NCBI GenBank assembly: GCA_030142905.1
Contig: JASJOG010000025.1
Location: 1,163,501 to 1,227,500, forward strand
DNA: 64,000 nucleotides
Origin: Heliopora coerulea
Taxonomy: Eukaryota; Cnidaria; Anthozoa; Scleralcyonacea; Helioporidae
Direction: 5' to 3'
Shown: one piece after another, positions 42,210 through 53,699 of the stretch
How positions within the stretch are numbered: position 1 is the first letter of the stretch
Layout: every line of letters begins with the position of its first letter
Made by a program: the position numbers and the translations under genes
The notes under the pieces: model-generated
Databases searched by the model: none
What the model saw: only the letters and a program-made list of their open reading frames with translations
What the model was told of the DNA's origin: nothing

Positions 42210-43284
42210 CGACTTTGTTCTTTAAGCACCACCACAGTGTTAACCAAATGTTCAGTAAATTTCTCAATGTTCTCGATCTCTCGCTCTTGTAAGGGCTTCA
42301 TGTTTCTCAGCTCGTCTAAACAATTCTGGATCTGTCGACGATCACCCCCAGACTTCCTTTTTAGAGTAGCCTTTGCCTCTTCGTAAGCCTCTTCTGAAAA
42401 TCCCAACTTGGCTATCGCTTCCTCTGCCTTTCCTTTGAGGCACGACTTCAGTCTGATCATCTTGGACTTCAAAAGCTCGTCAGAATCATCAACGATCGTT
42501 GTAAATGCGGCCCAAAAATATTCAAATTTGGTCTTATCCCCTTTGAATTTTGGTATGTGTATTGGCTGCATCTTTCGGTCAATCCCACCATGCAACTCTG
42601 AATAAGTTGACTTGTCATTGACTGGTAACCGCCAGTCAATAGGAGTAAATACCTGTTCCTTTCTTCGCCGCGAAGACTGGCTTGTAAAATCGTTGAACTT
42701 GGGAATAATCCTTTCTGGCAAGTCCTTAGGTTCTTGTCTCGTATTCTTCCAAACAGTGTTAACGCATATCTGTTCTTTACGAGACACTTGAGCTTGATCT
42801 TTCTGGGAATCGTTGGTACGACTGTCTTCTTCATCGGTCCGAATTCGCGATTCTTGTCTTCGTTTGATCGTGCCCAAAGACTCCAATGTAGCTGGTTTAC
42901 TAAACGTAGTTAATAGAAAGGCCTTCACCGAAGCAACATCTCTATCCGCATCAGTGCTCACATTGTCAAGTTCCTCTTCGGTTTTAATAGCATTTCTTTC
43001 GTCCCCGGTTCGCCGGTATGTCGAAATAAGATCATCTCTTATCTGCAGTGTCTCGAACTTCTTTGCTTCAAAAGACTCCAAACACTGCAGTATGGCCTCC
43101 TGATCGGTCTTCTCGTCCGAAATTAAGCGAGCAAGATGCGTGTAAAGCTTCGTAAGCTGCATCTTGTTTATTTGCTTTTGTTTCTTTAAACTTTCTGGTT
43201 CAACAACGGCATCCGCCACGAGACCGTCTCCTATTTTTGAACTCAGATCAACTTCCAACTCATCTTCGCCTATGTTCCTCGACA
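42149..43284 (-). pseudogene. BEL/Pao Gag (DUF1759-like)
   Basis: Frame from ATG 43284 (MSRNIGEDELEV); an upstream ATG at 43327 is also open. N-terminal half is a charged helical region (QINKMQLTKLYTHLARLISD, ...DDLISTYRRTGDERNAIKTE). The C-terminal half has IHIPKFKGDKTKFEYFWAAF, KMIRLKSCLKGKAEEAIAKL and NMKPLQEREIENIEKFTEHL, the typical DUF1759 Gag core of BEL elements. Ends by frameshift at LLEKFPD. Confidence 0.8.
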
Positions 43285-43307
43285 TGATTGCCGACAGGTT
43301 CTTCGAA

Positions 43308-43460
43308 TAACCATCTCCCGCTACCAACTTTGTTCACGAGATTAAACACAAATTTAAGACTTTTCGCCGAACAACCTTTAGTTCGACAATGACTACAAAA
43401 GACTCTGCTAAAGAACAACGAACTGACTCTTTTATGCTCTAGGGTCAGCCCCATTTACAT
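43308..43460 (-). promoter_or_regulatory. BEL/Pao partial 5' LTR and primer-binding region
   Basis: Between Gag and the fold-back repeat. Minus-strand sequence ttggtagcgggagatgg at about 43310-43326 looks like a BEL primer-binding site. Further upstream gagcataaaagagtcagttcg (about 43420-43440) has a TATA-like box and initiator-like context. The outer LTR edge is not resolved because a fold-back element follows. Confidence 0.4.
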
Positions 43461-43463
43461 ATA

Positions 43464-43566
43464 GGTTAAAAGCCTGGGGAGAGGTCTTTATTCAACTGTG
43501 AAGACCGAGCTTCATAATGAGAGGTCTTTACATTTGAATAAAAACCTCTCCCCAGGCTTTTAACTT
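43464..43566. repeat. Short fold-back element
   Basis: gttaaaagcctggggagagg (43464) and cctctccccaggcttttaac (ending 43566) are exact inverted repeats of 20 bp. A further inner pair gaggtctttattcaa / ttgaataaaaacctc extends them. It sits at the outer edge of the recognisable BEL LTR. Confidence 0.75.
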
Positions 43567-44427
43567 GTTTATATGCTCATCAGACCATATTCTTTTGTTT
43601 TCCAGAGGTTCTAAAAATACATTTGAAATTTAAATTATTGGTGATATGAATTCTTATAGCAATAAGAATAGAGGTATTGTTCTGCCTGTTTTTCAACAGG
43701 GAATTCATTTTTTATAGTTTAAGTGCTTTGGGTGTATGCGTAGGCTAATTGAAATGATTTTCTACATTTATTAATATTAATGTTCTTCAATGTTATTTGG
43801 CTAACGTATTTGGCGAAAGGCGAATATGAAAATGGTCAAAGATGTATTTTGAAACGAAGATTCGTTTGTTCAACCAAAGATGAACAGCCGGTGGTGAAAC
43901 TTGAAGAAAGTTATGACTTGGAATGTCAAACGAAGATTGCTTGCCATTATTTTGCATGAAGAGGGCCGAAGACAAATTGAAGTCACAATCTTTTTTTCCA
44001 CATGTCCATGGCAAATAGGGGCGCAGAAACACGAATGGCAAGTAAAAGAGTGTTTTCAAGTAATGAAATACCAAGTGCTTTAATTAAGTTCGGATATTGT
44101 CTGAGAATTAAGCGTGTTGACCTGGCGGTGTTCGTACTGAATGACATTAGTTATGTTTTAAAGGGTTAGTTATTTTAGTGTGAGGCGGAATTGTCAAAAC
44201 GTTGCTTGGGCTGAGAAACTAGGATGAACATAAGGTCCTACATTAGCGTGGTTTTCTTCTTGTTAAATGATAACCTATTAGGAGGTTATTATTTTAAGTA
44301 AAGACAGGTCTTTATTTAAAATAATCAAATTAACTGCCTGCATTCAAAATAAGGTGATTGCCCCAAAATTAATAACCGACGAAAAACAAAAGAACATGGT
44401 CTGATGAGTTTATAAATAAAGTTAATA
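43561..44427. repeat. Inverted-repeat element of about 0.87 kb
   Basis: ctcatcagaccatattcttttg (43577) is inverted at 44385-44408 (aagaacatggtctgatgag), with weaker similarity extending outwards to ttaact on both sides. An inner palindrome (attattttaagtaaagac / gtctttatttaaaataat) lies at 44288-44325. No coding capacity is convincing. It could be a non-autonomous DNA transposon; no target duplication was found. Confidence 0.5.
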
Positions 44428-44911
44428 TAAATATAAATATGTTAATTTGATATAGTGCATATCTTATTAAGTGTCTAATCCTTCTGAACATTATCCACCC
44501 AAAGTAATAACCCTACAACAAGTAAAGCTCAAAATGAATAACCAGGGAATGGAAACGCTCCAAGAAACCACAACACACAACAGAAAACCAATGATGCCAA
44601 CCTGCCAAAACATTTTGTGGAGCTGGTTAAACTACTACATGGATATATTTCCTAGGTACTGACGTATTGCATGTAAGAGATTGAATTTAATAACCTTTTT
44701 TACATTATTCCAGAACTGAAAAAATTAGTTTAGTCTCTAGTTTGATTAATTAATCTTATGTTACATGCACACTACATACACACACCCAGAAAAATATATT
44801 ATTTTATAAGTTAGATATAGTTTATCAAAGGTCACTCAATCATACTCAAATCACTAATCTGTGATTGCAACTTTTGCAACATGCGTTCAAGCGTTTCAAT
44901 TAGTGCCGGAA
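44428..44911. other. Possible 5' region of the following LINE
   Basis: AT-rich. No ORF1 recognised; a frame at 44471-44662 has no clear resemblance. The endonuclease of the LINE begins at about 44912. Confidence 0.3.
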
Positions 44912-46079
44912 TATAAATGGCTTAAGTCATAGAATGCTTCGCAATAAGCTTAGCGATATTGACTTTCTTAGCAATGTAATTTCAGAATCATCCTCAGGGT
45001 ATTATGAAATGATAACTTCACAATTAACCTACACTACTGAAGTCAACTGAAAAATGTTGACTCGAGCGGGATTTGAACTCGCACCTTCGGGATACCGGTC
45101 CGCCGCTCTACCTGTTGAGCTATCGAGTCCACAGGGATTGGAGGCGAGTTTTTATCCAATTTAAGTTTTCAGTTGACTTCAGTAGTGTAGGTTAATTGTG
45201 AAGTTATCATTTCATAATACCCTGAGGATGATTCTGAAATAGAATTGAAACACTACACATCCATCCTCATGGATAGCGTTAAGTTGTCGCGAGAATATTT
45301 CGTGCACTTAAATTGGATAAAAACTCGCCTCCAATCCTTGTGGACTCGATAGCTCAACAGGTACAGCGACAGACCGGTATCTCGAAGGTGCGAGTTCAAA
45401 TCCCGCTCGAGTCAACATTTTTCAGTTGACTTCAGTAGTGTAGGTTAATTGTGAAGTTATCATTAGCAATGTAAGAAATCATGATTTTATTTTCCTTATT
45501 GAGACCTGGTCAGATCAGGCCGACAGCATTCCTGGTTTCAAGGCAATATCGACTTGTACAGCAACTCCAAGAACAACCTCTAATTGTCGTACTTCCGGAG
45601 GTATAACACTACTATTTAAAACAAAATTTCAGTCTAGGGTTAACAACATTGAAAAACTTACAAAAAGCTTTTTATGGTGTCAAATTGATAAATCATTGTT
45701 AGGCTCCCCACAAGACCTATTTATATGTGGGGTCTACATTCCTCCAGGAAACTCACCGTACTTTGATGATGAAATATTTAATAACCTAGAAAGTGATATT
45801 GCACATTTCTCCACAAAAGGTGAAATTATGCTTCTAGGGGATTTTAATGCCAGAACGAATAAGATTGAAGATCATGTCTCCAAAGAGGGAAACACTTTTA
45901 TTAATGATATTACAGAAAACTCTTTTATCCCTACAAACAGGGAAAACATCGATAGCGTAGTCAACAAACATGGCAAATATCTTTTAGAACTTTGTAAGAA
46001 TTGCAATTTAAGGATCTCAAATGGTAGGACTTCTAGTGATTCATTTGGCAAACCAACCTTTCATGCAAAAATTGGCTGA
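44912..46079 (+). pseudogene. LINE ORF2 endonuclease domain, interrupted
   Basis: NGLS...SDIDFLSNV (before the SINE-like block) joins RNHDFIFLIETWSDQADSIP (after it) once the 12-bp duplication is counted once. Then follow LFICGVYIPPGNSPYFDDEI and GEIMLLGDFNARTNKIEDHV, with the catalytic GDFN motif intact. A stop at 46077-46079 interrupts the frame just before the SxxDY motif (SVVDYIIYD). Confidence 0.78.
44980..45462. repeat. tRNA-derived SINE-like block with inverted copies
   Basis: Flanked by an exact 12-bp duplication TTAGCAATGTAA (44968-44979, 45463-45474), so it entered as one unit. It contains a tRNA-like unit on the minus strand (45060-45130) and the same unit on the plus strand (45340-45415): acceptor stem GACTCGA/TCGAGTC, box A tagctcaacaggta, box B gagttcaaatcc. 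The anticodon arm does not fold cleanly, so not a working tRNA. The motif gttgacttcagtagtgtagg occurs three times (one minus, two plus). Confidence 0.8.
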
Positions 46080-46182
46080 AGTGTAGTTGACTACATAATT
46101 TATGACCAAGAATTACTTCAAACTATTGAAAACTTTATCGTAAAACAAACCACCAACCTACCTATCCGACCACAGTCAAATT

Positions 46183-48230
46183 TTGACATGGATAAAAACA
46201 ACACAACAAAACAATCCAACACCTACTGATAATACCCCAACACTTACCATTTCCCCAAAACTCCCACTACAATTTATTTGGGATAATAATTCGTCAGGAT
46301 TGTTATTCAAAGAAAATTTAAGATCAATTAATTTACAGAGAAAACTCGAGCAATTAGTTAATTCTAATTTTCCAACATCAAAAGAAGGAGTAAACAAATT
46401 CTCTAATCAATTTCAAGATGTTATTTTGGATGCTGCGAAGAAATCACTTGAAATCAAAAAGACAAAATTTAAACATAAAATTACAAATGTTTGTAATAAA
46501 AAGTGGTTCGATAAAGGGTGTCGACTAAAGAGAGACACTGTAAGAAACCTAGCAAACCAAGAACACAGAGACCCCCTAAACCCCGAGTTACGGAATGAAT
46601 ATCACAATGCCCTAAAGATATATAAAGACACCATAAGACGTAAAAAAGAAATTTTCCAGGAACAGAAGCTTGATGAGTTACAAAAAGCTTTGGACTCAGA
46701 CCCAAATTCATTTTGGAAAACCCTCAAAAATATTAGTGATAGTTATGATGAACCCTTTTCTAATTCATCGCATATAATTGATCACAAATGGCTATCCCAC
46801 TTTGAATCTCTCCATTCAAAACATATACTAGGCTCTGAGAGCAGCAAAATATTCTAAAAAATTTGCAAATACTTGAAGACAAGAAAGATCAAAACAATCT
46901 TCTTGATGACCCTATCACAGAAAATGAAATTTTTAATGCAGCCAAAAAATTAAAAAATAAAAAATCAGCTTACTATGGCAAGATAAGAAATGAAATGATT
47001 AAATCTAGTGTTAAAATACTCCTTAAAGGCTATCATAAACTATTCAACCTTATCCTTGAAAGTGGGCACTTTCCAGACCAATGGTGTGAAGGACTGATTA
47101 CCTCCATTTTTAAAGCTGATAACAAAAATGACCCAAATAATTGTAGAGGAATTTGTGTGACAAGCACTGTTGGGAAATTCTTTTGTATAATCCTTAATGA
47201 ACGACTTAATACTTTCAGCCAAGAAAACAACCTTAACCACCCCTCACAAACTGGCCTTAGACAAGGACACAGAAAAGCTGATGACATTTTTATCTTAAAA
47301 ACATTACTTTACAAACAATTAAACCAAACCAGAAACGTTTATGCATGCTTTGTAGATTTTAAGGAAGCCTTTGATTCTGTTTGGCACGAAGACCTATCTT
47401 TTAAACTACTTAATAATAAAATTGGAGGAAATTTCTACAGCCTAATTAGTAGCTTATATTCAAACTCAAAGTGTGCAATCAAACAATCCAAAACTAGAAC
47501 ACCTTTCTTATCCTATTTTAAAGGAAAACGTCAAGGGTATATTCTAAGTCCACTTCTGTTTAACATAAATATCAATGAACTAGCTACACTATTTGACAAT
47601 ACTGACTCTGACCCATTCACACTTCCAAATGGTACAAAACTTAGCTGTCTTCTTTATGCTGATGATTTGATTATACTATCTAGATCAAATTTTGAATTCC
47701 AAAAATGCCTGGATGAACTTCATAACTGGTGTAACAAATGGCTGATGGAGGTTAACTTAAAAAAGACCCAAATCATAATATTTCAAAAAGGAAATACTAA
47801 TCCCATAAAACCAAATTTTATACTAGGTAACAGAAATATCAAAATAGTACAAGAATACTGTTATCTAGGAATAAAACTAAATCGAAATGGAAAATTTACC
47901 TTGGGTCTCAAACAACTTGGTGAAAAAGCACTACATGCCCCATATAGCATTCGTACACGCCTGAACCTGCATTCTCTGAAACCTGAAATAGCCATTAAAA
48001 TATTTGATAGCATAATATCGCCCATTCTGCTGTACAACTCCGAGGTGTGAGGCGCCTATCTTAAAAAAGGCTTTAAGAACTGAGATAAATCACCAATTGA
48101 GAGAGCTCATCTGAGATTTTGCAAATTATACCTGGGAGTTGGAAATAAATCAAGTAATGTTGCCTGCAGAGGGAATTAGGGAAGTTCCCATTAATAATCA
48201 ATATGTACAAAACATTATTTAAATATATGA
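46183..48230 (+). pseudogene. LINE ORF2 linker and reverse transcriptase
   Basis: Frame 46183-46857 is the linker (KKWFDKGCRLKRDTVRNLAN, SDPNSFWKTLKNIS). Frame 46863-48050 is RT: YYGKIRNEMIKSSVKILLKG, NDPNNCRGICVTSTVGKFFC, YACFVDFKEAFDSVWHEDLS, KRQGYILSPLLFNININELA, LSCLLYADDLIILS (YADD intact). In the family the motif is RQGCxLSP. Past the stop at 48048 the frame continues to 48230 (ERAHLRFCKLYLGVGNKSSN), where LINE B is inserted. Confidence 0.82.
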
Positions 48231-48239
48231 CATGGTAAT

Positions 48240-49595
48240 CTTTATTTAAACACGGGATCACTTCATTACAATGTTCTTCCAGTGATTCGTGTATTAACTA
48301 TATACAAAACGTCTCAAAATATTTAACTATATTTAACTACAAAAACTAACTATATTTAACTATAAACTAATTTAACTATAAACTAATTTAACTATAAAAG
48401 TTCTTTAAAGGTTCTCAGGTTGTGTTGCCTTTTAATATCGTTTGAAAGACCATTCCAGAGAATCGCCCCTTTATAAAATCACCCCATTTCAATTATTCAA
48501 TTATTGTTCTACTGTATGGCATGATGGTAGCAATTCTAATATAGAAAAACTATTCAAACTGCAGAAGCGCGCAGCTAGGATTATTACTGGATCCACATAT
48601 GAAATTCGGTCAGTCGAAATCTTTAATAACTTAAAATGGTCTCCCGTCATCAAAACTTTGAATCAACGTGAATCGATAATGATGTACAAAATAATTAAGG
48701 GTTTAGCACCAAACTATTTGTCATAGTTGTTTAACACATGTGATAACCACTATTATAACTTACGGAGTAATAACACCAAACTTATACTAAATAAGCCAAG
48801 AACTAATTTCCTAAAGCGAAGTTTTTCTTATAGAGGAGCTGTGTATTGGAACAGGTTAGATGAACATATAGTAAACAATATTAATACAAAGACCTTGAAA
48901 ACATTCAGAAATCTGTTAGCCAACCAGTGAATAATTCACTTATTTTATTTTGTAAATAGCTATATATAATTTGTAATATAGGTATGTAATATATTAGCTT
49001 AATGTTTGTAAGTTGTAATTTACACGGCCCTTTGAAAAGCAGACTATCTGAAAGGCTACCGTGTTTAAATAACATTAAATAAGAAATAAGAATAAGAATA
49101 AAGAAAGCTGTTCTTCCCAGCTTCTGTATTTGGTCTTGGTACATAGATATTAACATCCGAATGTCTTAGGTTATACAAATGTATCGAGTTGACATTTTCA
49201 AAAATTCTAGTTAAATAAGTTGGTGTGCTGCTGTGAACTGTGTTATACATTATCACAGCTAATTATTTATATCGTCTAGTTTTTAAATTATCCCACATAA
49301 GCTCATTCAATAATTCTGATGAATGCCTATTATAGTCCGAAAAAGTAACCACTCTAGCAGCCCTATTTTGTAGCTTGTCAGACAGTTCTTTATTACTATT
49401 TCCTCATACTGCACTGCAGTAATCAAAATACGGCAGTGCAAGTGAATTATACACAATAAGTAACGTTTCAAAGGATACAAAGTGCCTGACTCGTTTTAAT
49501 GCACCTATTCCCCTAAATACTTTTTTAGAAATTTTGTTTATGTGATCTTTCCATGTGAGGGACTTTCTCTCTTTTTAATGGTTTTAATCTTTTTA
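48240..49595 (-). mobile_element. LINE B, 5'-truncated, inside the large LINE
   Basis: Flanked by the 8-bp duplication ATGGTAAT (48232-48239, 49596-49603). Minus strand, from right: SLTWKDHINKISKKVFRGIG, LALPYFDYCSAV, NRAARVVTFSDYNR, VNIYVPRPNTEAGKNSF, then after LINE C YKGAILWNGLSNDIKRQHNL and a 3' end at 48240. It resembles the LINE at 11633-12580. Confidence 0.78.
48475..49087 (+). mobile_element. LINE C, 5'-truncated, inside LINE B
   Basis: Plus-strand C-terminal part of a CR1-like ORF2: YCSTVWHDGSNSNIEKLFKL, QKRAARIITGSTYEIRSVEI, NFLKRSFSYRGAVYWNRLDE, then a 3' UTR and an (AATAAG)n-type tail at 49075-49087. It splits LINE B between GKNSF and YKGAILWN. It belongs to the same group as the LINE in the BEL element (shared YCSTVW, QKRAAR.ITGS, FMKKSFSYR). 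Confidence 0.78.
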
Positions 49596-50245
49596 ATGGT
49601 AATATATCACTCATCTTAACTCACTACCTGAAATGACAATCGCAAAACAAGCTTATCTAATTTCAAAAGATTTATACTCTAAAGGAACTACTTCCTTTAA
49701 TACAAGTGTCATGGAAAATTTTAAAACACTATAAATGCAACAATCAAATACCTGACCTGGAATCCACTACCACTCATTCATTAGATTTTATAACAAAAAG
49801 TATAAAACAAAAATACATCACCTTTTGGAAACACAAAGTGGAAAACTCTTCCAAGCTGTCTTTTTACTGCACTTTCAAAGAAGACTACCAATTGGAAAAA
49901 TATCTCACAACAATAAAAAATACAAATCAAAGGAAAACATTTACACGATTCCGAATAAGTAACCATAAATTGATGATAGAATATGGTTGATACTAAAAAA
50001 TTCCGCAAGAAGAACGACTGTGTATGTTTTGTCAGTCAAATGAAGTGGAAGATGAATACCATTTCACGATGTCATGCGAAGTATACACTACCTTAAGAAA
50101 CAGCTTTCTCAGCACACTCAGCAACGCTTCCTCGATTGACACAAATCAAAGAGACCGGATGTTGTTAGCAGATATTATGAAGACAACAAACGATGAGATT
50201 ATTTTATCACTATCAAAATTTATCTTTTCAGTTAACGCCAGTTAA
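49596..50245 (+). pseudogene. LINE ORF2 C-terminal region
   Basis: Resumes after LINE B: LNSLPEMTIAKQAYLISKDL, then FTRFRISNHKLMIEYG and, past a stop near 49990, LCMFCQSNEVEDEYHFTMSC, a C-x2-C...H...C cluster typical of the C-terminus of many LINE ORF2 proteins. Ends at a stop at 50243-50245. Confidence 0.7.
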
Positions 50246-50440
50246 GAAAAATAACTTGACCTATAGTTCCACATTCTAAATAACTGTAACTCCTTTACAT
50301 TCCTTGAAAAGTATTTCACATTAACCTGTAATTATTAATTTATACTTGCAGTTTATAATTCTTATTGGTAATTTGAATTACAAAAATGCTTTAGCAATAC
50401 CTGTCAATGGGTCATCCCAATAAAGATATTATATACCATG

Positions 50441-53378
50441 CCCCCTTTGCAAAACGAGATTTCTGCAACTCTTTGAAACTTCTCTGTTCTTGACTGCAAA
50501 GGCCAGAGGCTCCCAAATAATGCTGTTTGGCGTTGATTACGATTGTTTGGCACTCGATTGGCAAGAGATATCAACACTTGGAAATTCGGCCGAATAGCAA
50601 AGGGGTGATCACATGGCTCATGTGGTCATCCCTTTGCAAAACAAGATTTCTGCAACTCTTTGAAACTTCCCTGTCCTTGACAGCAAAGGCCAAAACCTCC
50701 AAAATAATGCTGTTTGCCGTTGACTCAGATTTTTTTGCACTCAATTGGCAAGAGATATCCACGCTTGGAAGCTCGCCCAACAGCAAAGGGAGTACCACAT
50801 GGCTTATGTGGTCAACCCTTTGCAAAACAAGATTTCTGCAACTCTTTGAAACTTCCCTGTTCTTGTCAGCCAAGGCCAAAGGCTCCCAAATAATGCTGTT
50901 TGGCGTTGATTCCGATTGCTTTGCACTCTATTGGCAAGAGATATCGACACTTGGAAATTCAGCCTAATAGTAAAGGGGGGCCCACATGGCTCATGTTGTC
51001 CCCCTTTGCAAAACCAGATTTCTGCAACTCTTTGAAACTTCCCTGTTCTTGTCAACAAAGGCCAGAATAATACTGTTTGGTGTTGATTACGATTGTTTGG
51101 CACTCGATTGGCAAGAGATATCCACACTTAGAAATTCGGCCCAATAGCAAAGGGACGACCACATGGCTCATGTGGTCCCCCTTTTGCAAAACGAGATTCT
51201 TGCAACTCTTGGAAACTTCCCTGTCCTTGTCAGCGAAGGCTAGAGGCTCCCAAAAATGCTCTTTGGCGTTGATTCCGATCGTTTGGCACTGGATTGGCAA
51301 GAAATCTCTACAGTTGGAAATTCGGCGCAATAGTAGTGCGGGGACCACGTGGCTTATGTCGTCCTCCCTTTGGAAAACGAGATTTTTGCAAGTCTTCGAA
51401 AGTTCCTTATTCTTGTCAGGAAAGGTCACAGGTTCCCAAATGATGCTCTTTGGCTATGATTCCGAATGTTTTGCACTCGATTGGTACGAGATATCCACAC
51501 TTGGAAATTCGGCTAAATAGGAAAGGGTGGACCACATGAGTTTTGTGGTCCTCCCTTTCCAAAACGAGATTAATGCCACTCTTCGATACTTCCCTGTTCT
51601 TAACAGCAAAAGCCACAGTCTCCCAAATAATGGTGTTTGGCGTTGATTCCGATTGTTTGGCACTCGATTTGCAAGAGATATCCACACTTGGAAATTCGAC
51701 CTAATAGGAAAGGGTGGACCAAATGCTGGTGTGGTCCCCCCTTCGCAAACGAGATTGCTGCAAATATTCAAAACTTCCATGTTCTTGTCAGCAAAGGCGA
51801 CAGGCTCAAAAGTAATGCAATTTGCCGTTGATTCCGATTGTTTTGCACTCGATTGGCAAGAGATATCTTAACTTGGAAATTCGGCCCAATAGCAAGGGGG
51901 GACCAGATGGCCCATGTAGTCCTCTCTTTGAATAACGAGATTTCTGCAACTCTTCGAAACTTCGCTTTTCTTGTCAGCAAAGGCCAGAGGCTCCCAACTA
52001 ATGCTGTTTGACGTTGATTCCGATTGTTTAGCACTCGATTATGAAAAGACATCCACACTTGGAAATTTGGCCTAATAGCAAAGGGGGGACTAGATGGCTC
52101 ATGTGGTCCCCCCCATGGCCAAAAGAGATTTCTGCAAGTCTTCGAAGCTTATATGTTTTTTGTCAGCAAAGGCCACAGGGCTCCAATTAATGCTGTTTGC
52201 CGGTGATTCCTATTGTTTGGCATTCTATTGGCTAGAGATAGCCAGACTTGGAAATTCGGACCAATAGCAAAGGTGGGACCACTTCATTCAAGTGGTCCCT
52301 ACTTTGAAAAACGAGATTTCTGCAACTCTTCGAAACTTCCCTGTTCTTGTCAGCAAGGGACATAGGCTCCCAAATAATGCTGTTTGCCGTCGATTCGGAT
52401 TGTTTTGCGCTTGATTGGCAAGAGATATCCTAACTTGGAAATTCGCCCCAATAGCAAAAAGGGTACCATATGGCTCATGTGGTCAACCCTTTGGAAAACG
52501 AGATTGCTGCAACTTTTCGAAACTTCCTTGTTCTTATCAGCAAAAGGCTCCCAAATAATGCTGTTCGGCGTTGATTCCGATTGTTTGGCACTCGATTGGC
52601 AAGAGATATCCACACTTGGAAATTCGGCCCAATAGCAAAAGGGGAACTACATGGCTCATGTGGTCCACCCTTTGCAAAACGAGATTTCTTCAAATTTTTG
52701 AAACTTCCCTGTTCCTGTCAACAAAAGCCACAGTTTATGTTTGAGAAACGTGAGAGCTTGGATATATCTTAAGAGAGATGAATGATCGTCAAACTCTGTA
52801 CTCAGAAAACGATTCTGAGCCCGTCTGGGGCTCAGAATCGTTTCTGAGTACAGGGTTTGACGATCATTCATCTCTCTTAAAAAGCCACAGTCTCATGAAA
52901 TGCTGCTGTTTGGGATTGATTCCGATTGTTTGGCACTCGATTGGCAAGGTATATCCACACTTGGAAATTCGTCCCAATACCAAAGGGAAGACCACATGGC
53001 GCATGTAGTCTCCCCTTATCAAAATGAGATTTTTACAACTCGTCGAAATTTCTTTGTTATTGTCAGAAAAAGCCACAGGCTTCCAAATAATGCTGCTTGC
53101 CCTTGATTCCGATTGTTCGGCACTCCATTGGGAAGAGATATCGAGACTCTGAAATTCGGCCCAATAGCAAAGGGGGAACCACATGGGTCATGTGGTCCCC
53201 ATTTCGAAAACCACATTTCTGAAACTCCTCGAAACTTCCCTGTTCTTGTCAGGAAAGGACAGAGTCTCCCGAATAATGCTGTTTGCTGTTGATTCCGATT
53301 GTTTGGCACTCGAGTGGCAAGAAATATCCAGACTTGGAAATTCGGACCAATAGCAAAGGGAGGACAACATGGCTCATG
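50441..53378. repeat. Satellite (about 185-bp monomer), array 2, part 1
   Basis: About 16 monomers in head-to-tail order. The phrase tttggcgttgattccgattg recurs at about 50525, 50900, 51075, 51262, 51636, 52003 and 52562, with variants between, which gives a period of about 185. Each monomer has gcaaaacgagatttctgcaa, acttccctgttcttgtcagc, cactcgattggcaagagata, cacttggaaattcggcccaa and a palindrome around catggctcatg. Numerous open frames across it are by-products of the repeat. A SINE hairpin interrupts it at 52734-52879. Confidence 0.93.
52734..52879. repeat. Palindromic SINE-derived insertion in satellite
   Basis: Flanked by an exact 11-bp duplication AAAAGCCACAG (52723-52733, 52880-52890) belonging to the satellite. 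The insert holds an almost perfect palindrome (52771-52879): gatgaatgatcgtcaaactc ... cagaatcgttt, both arms corresponding to the 3' part of the tRNA-derived SINE seen at 55135-55403. Confidence 0.82.
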
Positions 53379-53699
53379 ATTTTCCCAAAGAGACCGGATG
53401 TTCTTAGCAGATATTATGAAGACCACAAACAATAAAATTATTTTATCGCTATCAAAATTAATCTTTTCAAGTTTCATGGAAAGAGAACAACTCCTTGAAA
53501 CCAGGAACGCCAGTTAAGAAAAATAACTAGATTTATAGTTTCACATTGCACATAACTGTAACTTTTTTACCTTCCTTGCAATGTATTCCACGCGTTGTCG
53601 TAATTACTAATTTCTAATCGTAGTATCGTATGTGTAATTTAAATTAAAAAATGCTTTAGCAATACCTGTAAATAGGTCATGCCAATAAAGCGATTATCT
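53379..53699 (+). mobile_element. 5'-truncated copy of the large LINE inside satellite
   Basis: agaccggatgttcttagcag ... atgctttagcaatacctgta ... caataaagcgattat is homologous to 50152-50430, the extreme 3' end of the large LINE. It contains one extra piece of about 35 bp (near 53472-53510). The satellite is broken after ggctcatg and resumes at ttttgcaaaacgag, i.e. in the palindromic part of the monomer. Confidence 0.85.

Larger units (their letters stand above)
35263..43460 (-). mobile_element. BEL/Pao retrotransposon, 3'-truncated and interrupted
   Basis: On the minus strand from right to left: partial LTR and primer-binding region, Gag, Gag end, [LINE insertion 38705-41640], protease, RT, RNase H, zinc-binding and integrase core. 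The integrase breaks off at about 35263 into satellite DNA, so the C-terminal integrase, 3' LTR and any env-like region are lost. Domain order and the DUF1759/DUF1758/Peptidase_A17-type sequences identify BEL/Pao. Frameshifts in pol make it inactive. Confidence 0.85.
44912..50440 (+). mobile_element. Large LINE with three nested insertions
   Basis: Plus-strand ORF2: endonuclease from NGLSHRMLRNKLSDIDFLSN (44912), RT (46863-48050), C-terminal CCHC-like part (49706-50245), then a 3' UTR ending caataaagatattata at about 50430. Insertions: a SINE-like block (44980-45462) in the endonuclease, and LINE B (48240-49595), which itself contains LINE C. Excluding these the element is about 3.7 kb. The 3' end abuts satellite array 2. 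Confidence 0.82.

Noticed and set aside
45060..45415. Two functional tRNA genes in opposite orientation
   Set aside because: The anticodon arms do not fold cleanly and both units sit in a block framed by a target duplication inside a LINE.
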